In this document: piece after piece, positions 21,715-33,760 of the stretch
Numbering within the stretch: position 1 is the first letter of the stretch
Layout: each line of letters starts with the position of its first letter
DNA from: Anaspis maculata
Taxonomy: Eukaryota > Arthropoda > Insecta > Coleoptera > Scraptiidae
DNA: 64,000 nt
NCBI GenBank assembly: GCA_949128115.1
Contig: OX421961.1
Location: 125,367,050-125,431,049, forward strand
Direction: 5' to 3'
Program-made: the position numbers and the translations under genes
Notes under the pieces: model-generated
Seen by the model: the letters and a program-made list of their open reading frames with translations, nothing else
The model's database searches: none
What the model was told of the DNA's origin: nothing

Positions 21715-22540
21715 TAGTTCACCCCGAATGAAATTAGGTCTATACAGCTAGAGCTTTCCACCATTTCTCAGTCGGGCGCTACGAGCTTGAAATTTTACTT
21801 TCCTGGCCCCCACACCAACATAAAACAGGAAGTATTGCAATCGTGCAAAAAAAAATTGGAGATTTCGCCGGATAGGTATATCCATTTTAAGGTGCCTTAA
21901 GACGATTAAGACCATTTCCAGAATGATGTCTGTCTGTCTGTCTGTGTGTCTGACTAACTTCCACGATAGCTGTCGAATCGTTGATCCGATCGACTTGAAA
22001 TTTGGTGTGCGAAAGTTTGGTGTGTGGTAGTTTTTGGCTGCCATCTTTCTAACAGAAGTATCGTATCAGTATCAACAAATGTCAGAAGCTGTATCTCATG
22101 GAACTTGATTTGCGGTATGTCATTTGAAACTCCTTAAAAAACTGTATCCAGAACATTTGGAAGTATTGTCCTATTGGTCATCTGTCAAATAACGAAAAAT
22201 GTCAAAGTTCAAAACTTTACCATGTAATTATTCAAAATCTACCCAATGGATAGAATCAAATTTGGCAGGAAGCAACACAACAGAAAAGTCAAAGTGGGTC
22301 TGCAGTTGCAGTTTCCCGCCATTTTCCATCAGTCGGGCGTTATGATTTTCAAAATTTATCCTAGCCGAGCTGTTGCCACCCGAGAGGGCCTTTCGCCCCG
22401 TGTTTTGACCAGGGCGACTCGCTTTTAATGCAGGACTTCACTCAAAAATTCATTTCTGCTCGGGGATCGACTTCTTTTCAAAAAATTCCAAATTGTTATC
22501 AGAAGTAAATTGGATTGGGCGTCGTGAAACACCTAAACAG
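21715..22540 (+). repeat. Rep-A, copy 4, left part
   Basis: One of the most complete Rep-A copies. It runs from an AGTCGGGCGCTACGA segment through a (CTGT)n tract at about 21,926-21,945, GATCCGATCGACTTGAAAT, AGTTTTTGGCTGCCATC and CCCGAGAGGGCC to GGGCGTCGTG at 22,517-22,526. The reverse-strand copy at 62.35-63.06 kb aligns with most of it. The repeat is cut at about 22,527-22,540 by the large palindrome and resumes at about 24,641. Confidence 0.85.
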
Positions 22541-24638
22541 CGCAACAGTCAATGTGTCCACCTGGAAAATTTTACCCTTTTTGAAAATGGTATAATTTTT
22601 GAATGCCACCAGTAATTTTAAAACGGTTTGAAAGGCTGATCTTTCGTTTATCTGAAGGATTGACGCCGAACATTTAGTAACTTCAAATAAAGCTCCTACA
22701 GGGTGATATGTATAAACCGGTGCAAAATTACTCTACCGTCAAGAGGTCCCCGTTTGCGAAAAAAATAAGTTCTTTCAATTTTGGCGATGAAACCACAAAG
22801 GCCGATGCTTCGCCTTTGCGCCATTCCAGATTTTGGTAAATCGGAAGTCTAACAATGAAGATATGAATTTTTATTGAAAGATCTGCATTCAAGCTCTATC
22901 GGTACGTAGCATTATCGCATTTGTGATGATAAGAAGGTGCAATTGAGCAAATTTGGACCTTGAATGGTTTCAAACAATATGACTTACAACACACCTTCAT
23001 TATTTCAATGGTGACTGAAACACGGGCAATTTTTTTCAAATGATACAGGGTTAAAAATTTGAAAACCTCAATTAACATTATTTGACGTTTGAAACCTCTT
23101 TTTTTCGCAAATTTGAGCTTCTGAATACGATTCTGTCGTCAAATTTCAATTTCACGTGACAGGAAAGGGCCCAAGAGGCGAAATATGGAAAGAAACACAA
23201 GGCTTGTGAATATCCAAATGACGTCTGGATATTGCCTTGATTTAAATCTTTCATCGTCACTTCAACATTGATGGACCATTGTGACAATAAAAAGTCTTCA
23301 GAATACATTTAAAGAGACTAAACTGGCCAATATTTTGTGGTTTCTGGCACTTTTTTTTTATTTGCTTGACCTTTTGAAGTAAGTTGTTGTGGTGCAAGCT
23401 TTGACAATTTCAGTAGTGCTAAAAATGTCATTCGATCAGTTTAAGGCTCCATTTCGGTCAAAATTACTGCATTTTCCATTAGCAGGGCTACTTTATTTTC
23501 AAATGAGACTCTGCCTGTTGATGGGATTGTCGTCAACAAAGGGCTTAGATGGTTACCATAGAGCTTAAAAAAAATGCAATACGTTTTAAATTTGCCCGAT
23601 CTATGGGAACCATCTAACCCTTTGTTGGCAACAATCCCATCAACAGATAGGGTCTCATTTGAAATAAAAATAGCCCTGCTGATGACCCAAATAAAGCCTT
23701 AAACTTTTGAATGACATTTTCAGCACTACCAAAATTGTCAAAGCTTGTCCACAACAACTTACTTCAAAAGGTCAAGCAAATGAAAAAAAAGCCAAAAACC
23801 ACAAAATATTGGTCAGTTCGGTCTCTTTAAATGTATTCTGAAGACCTTTTAATGTCATAATGTTCCGTCGATGTTAAGTGACGATGAAAGATTCAAATTA
23901 AGGCAATATGCAGCAGACGTCATTTGGATATTCTCAAGCCTTGTGTTTCTTTACATATTTCGGCTCTTGGGCCCTTTTCTGTGACGTGAAATTGATATTT
24001 GATGACATAATCGTATTCAGAAGCTCACAATTGCGAAGAAAAGAGGTTTCAAACGTCAAATAATGATTGATTGTTCCCAATTTTCAAATTTTAAACCCTT
24101 TATCATTTGAAAAAAATTGCCCGTGTTTCAGTCACCATTGAAATAATGGAGGTGTGTTGTAATTGTTGTAAATCATATTGTTTGAAACCCTTCAAGGTCC
24201 AAATTTGCTCAATTGCACCTTCTTATCATCACAAATTCGATAATGCTACGTACCAATAGAACTTGAATGCAGATATTTCAATAAAAATTCATATCTTCAT
24301 TGTTAGACTGCCGATTTACAAAGATCTGGAATGTCCGCAAAGGCGAAGCATCAGCCTTTGTGGTTTTGTGGTTTCATTGCTAAAATTCAAAGAACTTATT
24401 TTTTTCTGAAACGGGGACCTCTTGACGGCTGAGTAATTTTGCACCGGTTTACATATCACCCTGTATCCCTGTCGGAGCTTTATTTCAAGTTACTTAATGT
24501 TCGGCGTCAATCCTTCAGATAAAGGAAGGATCAGCCTTTCGAACAAAGCAAACCGTATCAAAATCACTGGTGGCATTCAAAAATTATACCATTTTCAAAA
24601 AGGGTAAAATTTTCGAGGTGGACACATTGACTGTTGCG
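22541..24638. repeat. Large near-perfect palindrome, 2.1 kb, inserted in Rep-A
   Basis: The outer ends are CGCAACAGTCAATGTGTCC and its complement. The arms are reverse complements along about 1 kb each, meeting near 23,590 with only some tens of unpaired bases. Matched internal landmarks include TACAGGGTGATATGTATAAA at 22,697 and its mirror at about 24,445-24,464, the GACTTACAACACACCTTCATT region, and the cruciform centre at 23,540-23,640. Flanking Rep-A reads continuously when the palindrome is removed, so it is an insertion. No transposase is recognised; the two minus-strand ORFs within the left arm (22,896-23,308) are unremarkable. Confidence 0.92.
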
Positions 24639-25165
24639 AAGTTTATTTTTAAAATCGACACGGTTCCGGTTTTCCGACGGTAATTTTTCCAAAATGAAAT
24701 TAGCACATTCCGTGAATTTGAAAAAACTGCAGTGCAAACTTCGACATGCGGTGAACCCCACGAAATGTTCATTTCAGGTGCAGACATGCTGAGAATGAAA
24801 GTTGAAGAGAAGATTGAATTAATTTTTGGAGAAGAAACTATTGAAATCGGACCCACGCTTTTTAAGTTTTCTTCTCTGGAATAATTGCAAATTTTCAATT
24901 TTTTTATCCCGTGAACTAACAGGTATACACTTTTTTTTAACAAGAGGTATGTAACTGGTTCTTGAACATTTTCCAACTTTTTTTTTTCAATTTCCCGTGA
25001 ATTTTCCGGTTGAAAATGTAATTCCGGCCTGCAGGGTTTTCGATACCAGACTCGAATGATGGAGCTTAAAGTGAAGCCTCAATTGACAATTTTTACAGTA
25101 AGATGATCTTGAAAAAAATTCGAGTTTTCCCCGGAGAACTCGAATTTTCCAATACATAATTTTCA
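24639..25165 (+). repeat. Rep-A, copy 4, right part
   Basis: Continues the Rep-A alignment directly after the palindrome, with the ATCGACACGGTTCCGGTTTTC segment, AATGAAATTAGCACATTCCG and the CATGCGGTGAACC segment. It ends where a second tandem copy starts. Confidence 0.8.
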
Positions 25166-25735
25166 ATTTCTCGCGTTGGGTGCAGGACTCGGCTCGAACG
25201 TCCTTTCCAGTTGGGGAATCGACTTTTTTCGAAAAATTTAATCTGATATCGAAAGCAGTAGATTGCATTGAGCGTCGTGTAGGCTGATTTTCAAATGCGA
25301 TACAGTCTCAATTTTCCGGCAGTAATTTTTCCAAAATAAAACTTGTACATTCTGTGAATTTGAAAAAATGCTGTGTAAGCCTCGACTTGCGGTAAGCTTC
25401 ACGATATATTCATTTCAATTTTCAATTACAGACTTGCTGCGAGCGAGCGATGAGAAATTTTTGAAATCGAACCAACGAGCTTTTGAGTTTCCCCCTGGAA
25501 AAACTGTAAATTTTTGATTTTTTATCACAGTATTTCACTAGTTTTGTGAACAACAGGATCTGATATTGAACATTTTTCAACAATTTCTTTTCCCAGTTCC
25601 TCGAAAGTTTTCAGGCCCAAATGATGGAGCTTAAAATGAAGTCTCAATTGACGTTTTTATTTATAATGAGATGATTTGAGAAGAGCTTTGAGGTTCTTCC
25701 GGGAAACTGATATTTTCTTGAATATGTTTTGTAAA
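25166..25735 (+). repeat. Rep-A, copy 5 (tandem to copy 4)
   Basis: Restarts with CGCGTTGGGTGCAGGACTCG and repeats the TAGATTGCATTGAGCGTCGTG, CAATTTTCCGGCAGTAATTTTT and GAAAAAATGCTGTGTAAGCC segments in the order of copy 4. This mirrors the tandem pairing at 6.5-7.9 kb. Confidence 0.75.
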
Positions 25736-26934
25736 GAAAATAATTGCGTAAAAAATTGGCCATGACGTCATCGCTTGAAAACTAGCAGTAAAATAAAAGT
25801 GTTCATCGCATATACAATTTTTCTTGAGATAAAAATAATTTTGACCAATCCTAGCATTCCTCAATCATCACAACAAGTAAAAACGAATTTCGGGTATGAC
25901 GCGCTCTTTCTCTGTATCATAATACAGAGATGGACAGCCTTAACCTGACACTTTTACTTCCTCGTTCTTAACATACGCCAAACGTTATACCTATACTTAT
26001 CCCGCCCACCTTCACAGAGGTGAGATGTATCTCCGATGCGTTGATAATTTTTTCCACAAAATTCGACGTTTTTCATATATTTTTCGCAAATTTATATTAT
26101 TTCAGTAATCAAGATATATAATTCACTCTTTTTTTGCATAGATTGCAAATCCTCATCAACTGGGTATTTATATTCACGCAAAAAATAAGTTGGTACATCT
26201 CACCACTGCAAGGGCGCAATGGGTAAGTATACATGGTCAGAACATCAATGTGATTCTCAAGGAGATGCAAAATGGTTATCGGGGCGACGTGTTGGCCACT
26301 GGTGTAGCTTGGTTCAGGGACAATGTCAAAAACCTGAATCCGGACTCACCATTCACTTCAGTTCGTTTGTGGATGCCTACCCTCAGCACTACCACCACAG
26401 TAACAATAAAGTGCCGATTTCCAAATTGACATCTTCATTTTGCGGTTTTTTCTACTTCCGTGGATTTTTACCTCACATCGAATTTTTCGAAAATAACAAT
26501 AACAAAAAAATTATATTAGTTTTTTGAACTCCACGTAAGTGTGGTAAAACGTCGAGATATGTCGGAAAAAAGTTCCGTGTCTGTCTGTGTTGGGTTTTTT
26601 GCTCCGCACTGCCGTTTGCCTATCTTCTATCGACAATGAATAAATTGTTCCTGAGAGAGAAAACTATTTAAACATAAAGTGGGCTGCCCGTTTACTCCAG
26701 GTTGCAAAAGTACACAGCATACTGATCAATATACAGTTTGATAATATTCCCCATTAGAGCACTGTTTTCGATGTAATAATGAATCCATTAATAACGTAAA
26801 GTATACATTAGTGGAAGCGGTACACATCTAAGAACACATCAATACCTTAATTTTGGAGTAGAGTAACAAGATTTTGCATGGGCGTTCTTTATACCAAAAC
26901 AAGCGATTTGACCCGCAGTACTCGAGAGATTACA
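25736..26934. other. AT-rich DNA with one isolated candidate exon
   Basis: Mostly unrecognised AT-rich sequence. The only feature of note is the splice-flanked open segment at 26,142-26,222, listed separately. No continuation exon was found on either side. Confidence 0.4.
26142..26222 (+). other. Candidate 81 bp internal exon, unsupported by neighbours
   Basis: A pyrimidine-rich tract ending TTTTTTTGCATAG is followed by 81 bases (27 codons, no stop in frame 1) and then a consensus donor GTAAGT. The predicted peptide contains PHQLGIYIHAKNKLVHLTT. The frame also stays open through the donor to 26,429. I do not recognise the protein. It could be a phase-0 exon of a host gene whose other exons lie outside the window, an exon of a decayed gene, or chance. 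Confidence 0.25.
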
Positions 26935-27300
26935 CACTAGATTGCATTGATCGTCGCTTAGGCTCATTTTCAAATGCGACATGGTTTCGGTTGAATTATT
27001 TTTGAAAATGCAAAACCGGCCAGACTTATCGGAACTGATGGACTTGAATGATTGAGCTTGAAATAAACTCCTATTTGACGATATTCAGAACGAGATTATT
27101 TGGAAAAAGCGTTGATGTTTTTCCAAAAAAATTTAAATTCCGAACATTTTTTCAGCTTTTTGCTCAAATATCATGAATGATGTATCAAATTTGTTTCAAT
27201 TTTTCTTTCAAATCCGGAGACGTCTCGTACAAAAATTTCCATCCGTTCCTTGCTGCTCGTCGGGAAAGTTTTGAGGTGACACGACCGATTTTTTTTCAGT
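26935..27300. repeat. Rep-A fragment followed by Rep-B fragment
   Basis: 26,938-27,180 matches Rep-A (TAGATTGCATTGATCGTCG and CATGGTTTCGGTT segments, but shorter). 27,236-27,300 is Rep-B in reverse (CGGGAAAGTTTTGAGGTGAC). Confidence 0.6.
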
Positions 27301-28383
27301 ATATAGCAGTATATTGGCACGTTTCCATAACGAATGGATCTTATCAAACGAGCACGAAATTTTCAAATATTTGTGACATTCTCTATTTTATGGTTTTAAT
27401 AAATTCACTTCTTCACTTGCGTCATAAATTATACGATCCACTATAATAAATCCTCGGTCCTGTCACGCGTTTTTTTTTTGAGAAATTAATAAACGCAATT
27501 TACATCAAGACAAAAACGATTCCGAAGCCTACAAGTTCCGTGTGTAACAGCAGAGAGCTTTAGGCAGAACGCGATTCATTATATTCTCTTATCTGGATTA
27601 GAACATCAGCTTCTTGAATTCGCACAGCACGCGGTTTACGTTAGGTAAACACCAACGCGCTGGCTCATCTCCGTTTTTTGTCTTTCAGATAGTTGGGTAC
27701 AGGAGTATCAAATTAATTTTTCAAGAGGTTTTGATGTGCGGTCATTAAAAGCGTCGAACGAAAGTCGTTTTTCCATAAAACGTGGGAATTTAGTGTCCAT
27801 TAAATTGTCCAACATTTCAGCTCCTGCTGCAGCCCATCAAGGATAATGGACATCAGTATAGGCAGTACGGTTCCATGGTGTTTTGTGTGACCAATACGTG
27901 TCACACTGTCACATTTTCCCTGACTAATTACTGCAAATTCATGTGCATCGCGCAGTGCTGGATCAGAATTACGATGCAAAATAATGGAGACGTAATGCAT
28001 CAATGTCGTGGCAAAAAATTGGGTCAGTTTCGAAATTTCCACTATATTCCAACTATACATATAGCTATACAGCTACATCAACTGCATCATAATAAATCAA
28101 CTGCTCTACGAAAATTAGGGAACTCTGAAATTTGCTTAAAATCATATGAGGATATCTCGGAAAAAAAGCTTTCACACTACACATTAAATCTTATGATACA
28201 AATATCATTCCCTATCAAAACGAATCTCAAAATCTGGACTACTGTGTAACGAAACTAGGCGAAAAATTTTGAACGAAATTCAAAGCTGGTGTACCTACCT
28301 ATACTTCCATGGAACCTCATTTCCTCAAGGTTCAGGGTTCAAGTCCTGTAGCCAAATAGGTTTGTTTTTGCAATAAATATTCA
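27301..28383. other. Single-copy DNA, nothing recognised
   Basis: AT-rich, with a 124-codon plus-strand ORF at 27,875-28,249 that overlaps an 86-codon minus-strand ORF and has no recognisable motif. A GGTTCAAGTCC at 28,329 resembles a tRNA B box, but no cloverleaf surrounds it. Confidence 0.4.
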
Positions 28384-28510
28384 AACCAGGCTCTCCGACC
28401 TTCTGCCCGAAGGGACGCTTCCAATTAACATTATTTTACTTGCGTCCCTGGATACTTGCCGGGAAAGTATTGTGGTGCCACAACAGATTTTTGCTAACCC
28501 ATTTCTATTG
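28384..28510 (-). repeat. Rep-B copy (reverse)
   Basis: The reverse complement contains AAATCTGTTGTGGCACCACA, CTTTCCCGG and ATCCAGGGACGC segments that match 61,044-61,135 in order. This includes the GCGTCCCTTCGGG segment, which here lies at about 28,405-28,420. Confidence 0.7.
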
Positions 28511-30056
28511 ACGAGCAGTTTAATCATGGTAAGCATAAGCACTGGTATCTTTGCTTTTATTGCAACACTCTGTGGGTATATTATCATTGATTGTATCGGA
28601 GCGCTAGAGGGTTGTATTCCAAAACTGTAACTCAAAACTCATATTTTCTTACTCGGCTCCTTCATCTGAAGCCTCTTCCAGATTAAATAACATTATTGCA
28701 TAACAATGATTAATTCAAATTCCAAACGCTATGCTATACCTACGCAACTGGTTCGAAAATGAATAAGCTTCGGGTATAATTATGTACTTTATCAGGAAAA
28801 TGGACCGGGAGAAACACAATAACTGCGCCGATCCGTGTAATCGAAATAAATCATATTTTAAGCCCCTGCGCGATGCCGGAAGTATTCCCGGCGCTTCCCC
28901 CCCCCCAGCTCGCCGTTTTCCCCCCTAATTATCATCCTTACGCACACAATCTTGACTTTTTATTTTCGCAAACAACGTTCGCGAGTTTGATAACGGCCCA
29001 TAAATCGTGTTGCATCACGCGAAAGCTCGCATCTTTAATTATAAATTTTTCGACGATATAATAATTCAACGAATTGATTATCTTTCTCGGCGGCGGCGGA
29101 CGTTTTGCCTCTAAATTCATGACAAAACGTCTTGAAATAAAATTAAAATTTACATACCCGCACCGGCCTACCTATACCAACAATGAATATTGTCGAGAGC
29201 AAAAAAAAGACTCGTTTAAAAATTCACATTCCTAGTGTGGGTGAAATAATAGCACCCAACATGTTTATTAGGCATCCAGGCTAGTCGCGAGCTCTCTCTC
29301 TACAGAAAACCTCGAAGAAAACAAACATAATGGTCGGTGTGTGTGTTTTTATGTCTCCGCGCTGATTTCAATAATGAGCTTCATAATGATTCTGAAATTA
29401 TATTGTGTGGGGCATTTTTCACGATGCGGCGGCATAAACGGCCGGAAATGACCGCATCAAAGTTAAGGCAAATGCATCAGGCACCTCTTTAAATGGCGAG
29501 CATTAAGAGTGGACCACGCGCGAATAAGATGCTCACGGTCCAGACCTCGAATGACGGTTTGGTCCTAAATTATTCTCTCCGGAGGGTCGTTACGGAGTTG
29601 CGGTGGCGAGAAACACATTCGCCAGCGTCCGTTCGTCATTTCAATTTTAGATCATCGGGCTGACCAAGAATTCGAGATATGGGGCTGTTATTTATGGCGT
29701 TTCGGGTGTATAATGGTCGTTTATTTAATTGTGCACATTTTACAATTCTTCATCGGTTGAATAAAGCATATGACGATTCTACTCTCGCGTAATGGCCATT
29801 ACGCGTCTTCTTGAGTAATAGCATACATTGCAAGCTCGTTTAATAATATACCTACAATTTTTATCGAGTACTCGTACACTTGTCGAATAATACCAGCATT
29901 ACTTATGTCTTTTTTTGTTAAATAATGACGTCCAGAACTCACGGCCGGTGAGTCATGTTCAAGGCCACGCCCCCGTTGGGTTTGGGGTTGGGCTTGGGCC
30001 CACCACACAAAATTTCAAGAGTTTTAGAGGAAAATGAACCAAAATCGGAGTTAATA
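28511..30056. other. Single-copy DNA, GC-richer at 28.86-29.65 kb
   Basis: 28,860-29,650 alternates GC-rich and homeobox-site-like TAATTA tracts, including a poly-C run at about 28,898. It has no supported coding frame and no repeat partner in the window. It could be conserved non-coding or intronic DNA; that cannot be judged from one sequence. Confidence 0.4.
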
Positions 30057-30958
30057 TACAGGGTGGCCCATTGAAAACGAAACAGACGAGATTGTGGCCA
30101 GCAGAAAATTTTTTTCAAAAAATGCAAAAACAGGTCAATTTCATCTTTTATGACCAAACTCACTTCCGTATTGTTTCATCCCTTCGCGCTTTGATGACAA
30201 CCCCTGAAATGTTAGTAGGGATGATAGGGCAAGTGACACCTCATTTGAAAGGTCTTGCTTCCCTGAATCCAGTGCAATAATTTTTTTGAAGTTTTTGAAG
30301 TTTTCTTAGACAGTTGGACAGGATAATTTTGATTTTAACGGGGCCACTTTTATTGCTATCCATAAACATTGACAGTTCAATCCTTTAAGTGGAGGGTGAA
30401 CCACCCTTACAGTCTTGAATGCAATACGGAATTGAAACAATTCTGCTGGTGGTGAACAATTTGAACATCTAATTTGATGAAACTGATCTTTTCATCAGAC
30501 CCATTTTTTCATTTCGAAATTCCAAGGGTGGTTCGCCCTTTACCTCAAGGGTTGAAGTGACAATATCAACAAATGGCAATGAAAGCAGCCCCCTGGAAAT
30601 CAAAATTAACCTGTTCAAGCGTTTTTCAATTTTCTATTCCTAAATGTCTTGAAAAATCGGATTTATTTCGCATGTCTGAAGCTTCAATTTTTTTGTTGAT
30701 TAATTGATCAAACTTCAAAAAAATTATCGCACTGAATTCAGGGAAGCAAGACCTTTCAAACGAGGTGCCACCTGCCCTATCATCCTTATTAACATTTCAG
30801 GGGTTGTCATCACAGCGCGAAGGGATGAAACAATACGGGAGTGAGATTTGTCCTAAAAGATGTCCCCCTCAATTATAAAATTGACCTGTTTTTTCATTTT
30901 TTTTTTAATTCTGCTGGCCGCAATCCTGTCTGTTTCGTTTTCAATAGGCCACCCTGTA
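30057..30958. repeat. Fold-back element, 0.9 kb, TACAGGGTGGCC ends
   Basis: Starts TACAGGGTGGCCCATTGAAA and ends with its near-complement. The left arm (30,057 to about 30,415) pairs with the right arm (about 30,525-30,958) around an unpaired loop of roughly 110 bp. Paired landmarks include the GCGCTTTGATGACAACCCC segment and the GTCTTGCTTCCCTGAAT segment. Ends of the form TA-CAGGG suggest a TA target, typical of Tc1/mariner-like MITEs (inference). Confidence 0.88.
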
Positions 30959-30966
30959 CAACCCTA

Positions 30967-33311
30967 CACAACGTTGAATACGACACACCGAAAATTTTGC
31001 CCATTTTCAGATTGGGATAAATCCTGATTGTTTTGGACGATTTGAGATCTGTTTGTGCCATTGCTTAGCCAACTCTTCTGATAATCCATAACTGTGAATA
31101 AGAAACTCGATGAAGTTTATACAGGGTGTATAGCGGTGCAAACAGAAGGGCCAGGCGTTCAACATGCTCTCATTTGGAGAAAAACATTGTTTTCTGGATT
31201 CTAACATTGGAGGCACAAAAGATACCTAACTTCATACCTCGCCATGTTATTCGATTTATTTCCCTAGCCTCTTCATTTACAGGGTGGTATAAAAAAAAAC
31301 AGTTTTTTGGTTTTTCGGTGATATCATTTTTTATTTTTGACCGATTTTCGAAATCCAGGGCTCAAATTGAAGATGAAACCTCAAGTAAAAAAATGCCATA
31401 TTAAGAATCGACTGAAAATAAACATTGAAAATGTAATGGTTTCCACAAGAGTGAATCGACGTTTCATCGGTCCCGGAATCTGGGTTGGGATAAGAATGAA
31501 CTGATAATCGACCTTGTCCTTGAGCGAAGCATTCATTCTGAACATCTCCCGATGTTTAGAGCTTAAATGAGACAAAAACTGTTGATGAAGGGACAAAAGT
31601 ACAAGTGCATGTTATCAAGGCGCAATAATCATTCTTGCTCGTATGAAATCGCTTGTAACTAATGTTACGGAGATTAAAACAACCAGCATCAAAAAATTCT
31701 GTTTGTTGTAATTTCCCTAACGTTGGTTACAAAAGCTGCAGGTGAGCGATGCATTCCCGTAACGTTGATCACAGGCTATTTCATATGAGCAAGGAGGATG
31801 ATTTTGCCTTGATAACATGCAGTTGTACTTTTGTTTCTCTATCAACAGTTCTTATCTCATTCAAGCTTTAAATATTGGACGATGTTCAGAATGAATGCTT
31901 TGCTCAAGGCCAAGGTTGGTTGTCGGTTAATAGTTCTTCTTCCTATACAGATTGGGCTCTTCTGCGACGGCGTGGACAGTTATAGGTAATGGCGGTATAT
32001 TTGATCAGGCCATAATTTCGAACAAATGATCAATTTTACCATTACAATTAACAAATGGATGCATGGATTGCGTCGAAATTTGTGCTAGAGCATGTAAAAG
32101 TATAACATTTTGCTAGGAAAGTAAGCAAGAAACTAAATGATTGCTTGATTTTTCATATATTTCGATATTAAAGTTGAAAAATTTGTGGTGAGATTCTGAT
32201 CCGAGGATGGGCTGTATAACTGGTTGCCTGCTCGTTGACCGTTTGCCCTCTGTTTATGTTTCAAACCCACGTCCCACGTGCCATGTGCCATGTGTTAACC
32301 TCAAATATTTGGCCGAGAAAAGTCATCACATCAAAGTACATACATCAGAGAAAAGTGTCCGTCGATTCAAGATTAACAATAGAATTTATGCTTCAATTTT
32401 TACATGGTTTATTCGTCTGTGGCACGTGTGTCAGTACAGTACTGTCAGTTCGGAATGTTCGGATGTAAAATTGGTTGCCTAAACCTGATGATAAAATAAT
32501 ACAAAAAGGTCTGATCGCTCACTGAACCTTCTCGTATCCCTCTAGCATTCACCATTTAGCTTCTTAATAACTATTTCACACTGAAAACAACTCATTTGAT
32601 AAGAAACGCAACGTTTTCCAACGTATTGTACACAAATTTTCCAGTTTGTTCGAATGTAGCACAAGTTGCCTAATCAAAAGTTGCACATGCGTCTAGAACA
32701 CTATGTATAGGAACAGGAACTATTCTCATTCCAAGCGAGATTCCAGGGCCGATGAAACGTCGGGTCGCACTCTTGAGGAAACCATACATTTTCAATGTTA
32801 AATTTCCTGATTACGGGATCTTCTTACTTGAGGTTTTAGCTCCAACTTGAGCCCTGGATTTTGAAAATCGGTCAAGAATAAAAAATGATATCACCGAAAA
32901 CCAAAGAATTTTTTTTGATACCACCCTGTAAATAAGGAGGCTAGGGAAATAAATCGAGTAACGTGGCGAGGTATGAAGCTATCTTTTATCCGTCCAATGT
33001 TAGAATCCAGAAAAAAAGGAAAGTTCAAATGCTGAGAGCATGTTGAACGCCTGGTAGTTTTGCACCGCTATATACATGTCACCCTGTTTAAACTTCACTC
33101 AAGTTTCTTTAAGTTTAAACTAAGTTAAACAAGTTTAAGTTAAGTTTCTTTTTTATATGCATTCAGTTTCTTATTCACAGTTATGGATTATCAGAAGATT
33201 GGGCTAAGCAACGGCACAAACAAATTCTAAATCGTCCAAAACAATCAGGAGTTATCCCAATGTGAAAAGGGGCAAAATTTTCGATGTGTCGTACCTATTC
33301 AATGTTGCGTA
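30967..33311. repeat. Large fold-back, 2.35 kb, same family as 22.5-24.6 kb
   Basis: The outer end CACAACGTTGAATACGACAC has its complement at 33,280-33,311. The arms pair over at least 30,967-31,480 and about 32,715-33,311. TACAGGGTG occurs 153 bp inside the left end (31,120) and at mirrored positions near 33,078; a second mirrored pair lies at 31,279 and 32,928. Outer ends, spacing and the bases after TACAGGGTG (CGGTGCAAAA segment) resemble the 22.5-24.6 kb palindrome. The centre holds its own palindrome at 31,480-31,960 and an unpaired block at 31,970-32,710. About 8 bp separates this element from the previous fold-back. Confidence 0.85.
31970..32710. other. Unpaired block inside the 2.35 kb fold-back
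   Basis: Sequence here has no partner in the opposite arm. The arm sequence before it (AGTTCTTCTTCCTATACAG) is partly repeated in the opposite orientation after it (TATGTATAGGAACAGGAACT). An insertion or an unequal rearrangement would explain this. ORFs at 32,207-32,482 and 32,235-32,468 overlap in two frames and are not recognised. Confidence 0.45.
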
Positions 33312-33369
33312 ATTTTTTTTTGTATTTTCAATTTAAAATTTAGTGCTCTGCAACATATCACCTGAAATC

Positions 33370-33760
33370 CCCTAAAGTTCCAATGGAGGCTTTTACTCTC
33401 TCGGCCCCCAGTACTGTAACGGAAAGTATTGTGATCATGCAGAAAAATTTAGATAACAACGAATTTATATATTCATTTTGAGACCACCTAAGACAAATGA
33501 CACTATTTCCAGGGAAAGATTTGTCTGTATCTATGTGTGTCTACAATCTGATACGATAACTGCCGAGCCGTTAATTCGATCGAGTTGAGATTTGAGGTAT
33601 AGACATATAGTCTCGGCCGTCGACTGTTAAACGGTAATGTTATTGGCAAAAAACGACAAAAGACATCTTTGCATAGACTACTGGATCACATTCCATGTAC
33701 TTTCGTCTGAAAAAGACTGCGGAATGAAGAAACGTCTACTAAATAAACTCTACGTACCTA
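33370..33760 (+). repeat. Rep-A fragment
   Basis: Matches the 5' part of Rep-A copy 4: AACGGAAAGTATTGTGATCA, a CATTTTGAGACC segment, TGTCTGTATCTATGTGTGTC and TTCGATCGAGTTGAGATTTG. The later segments are diverged or absent. Confidence 0.65.

Noticed and set aside
28323..28345. tRNA-like B box GGTTCAAGTCC
   Set aside because: No A box, anticodon stem or pairing acceptor stem at the proper distance.
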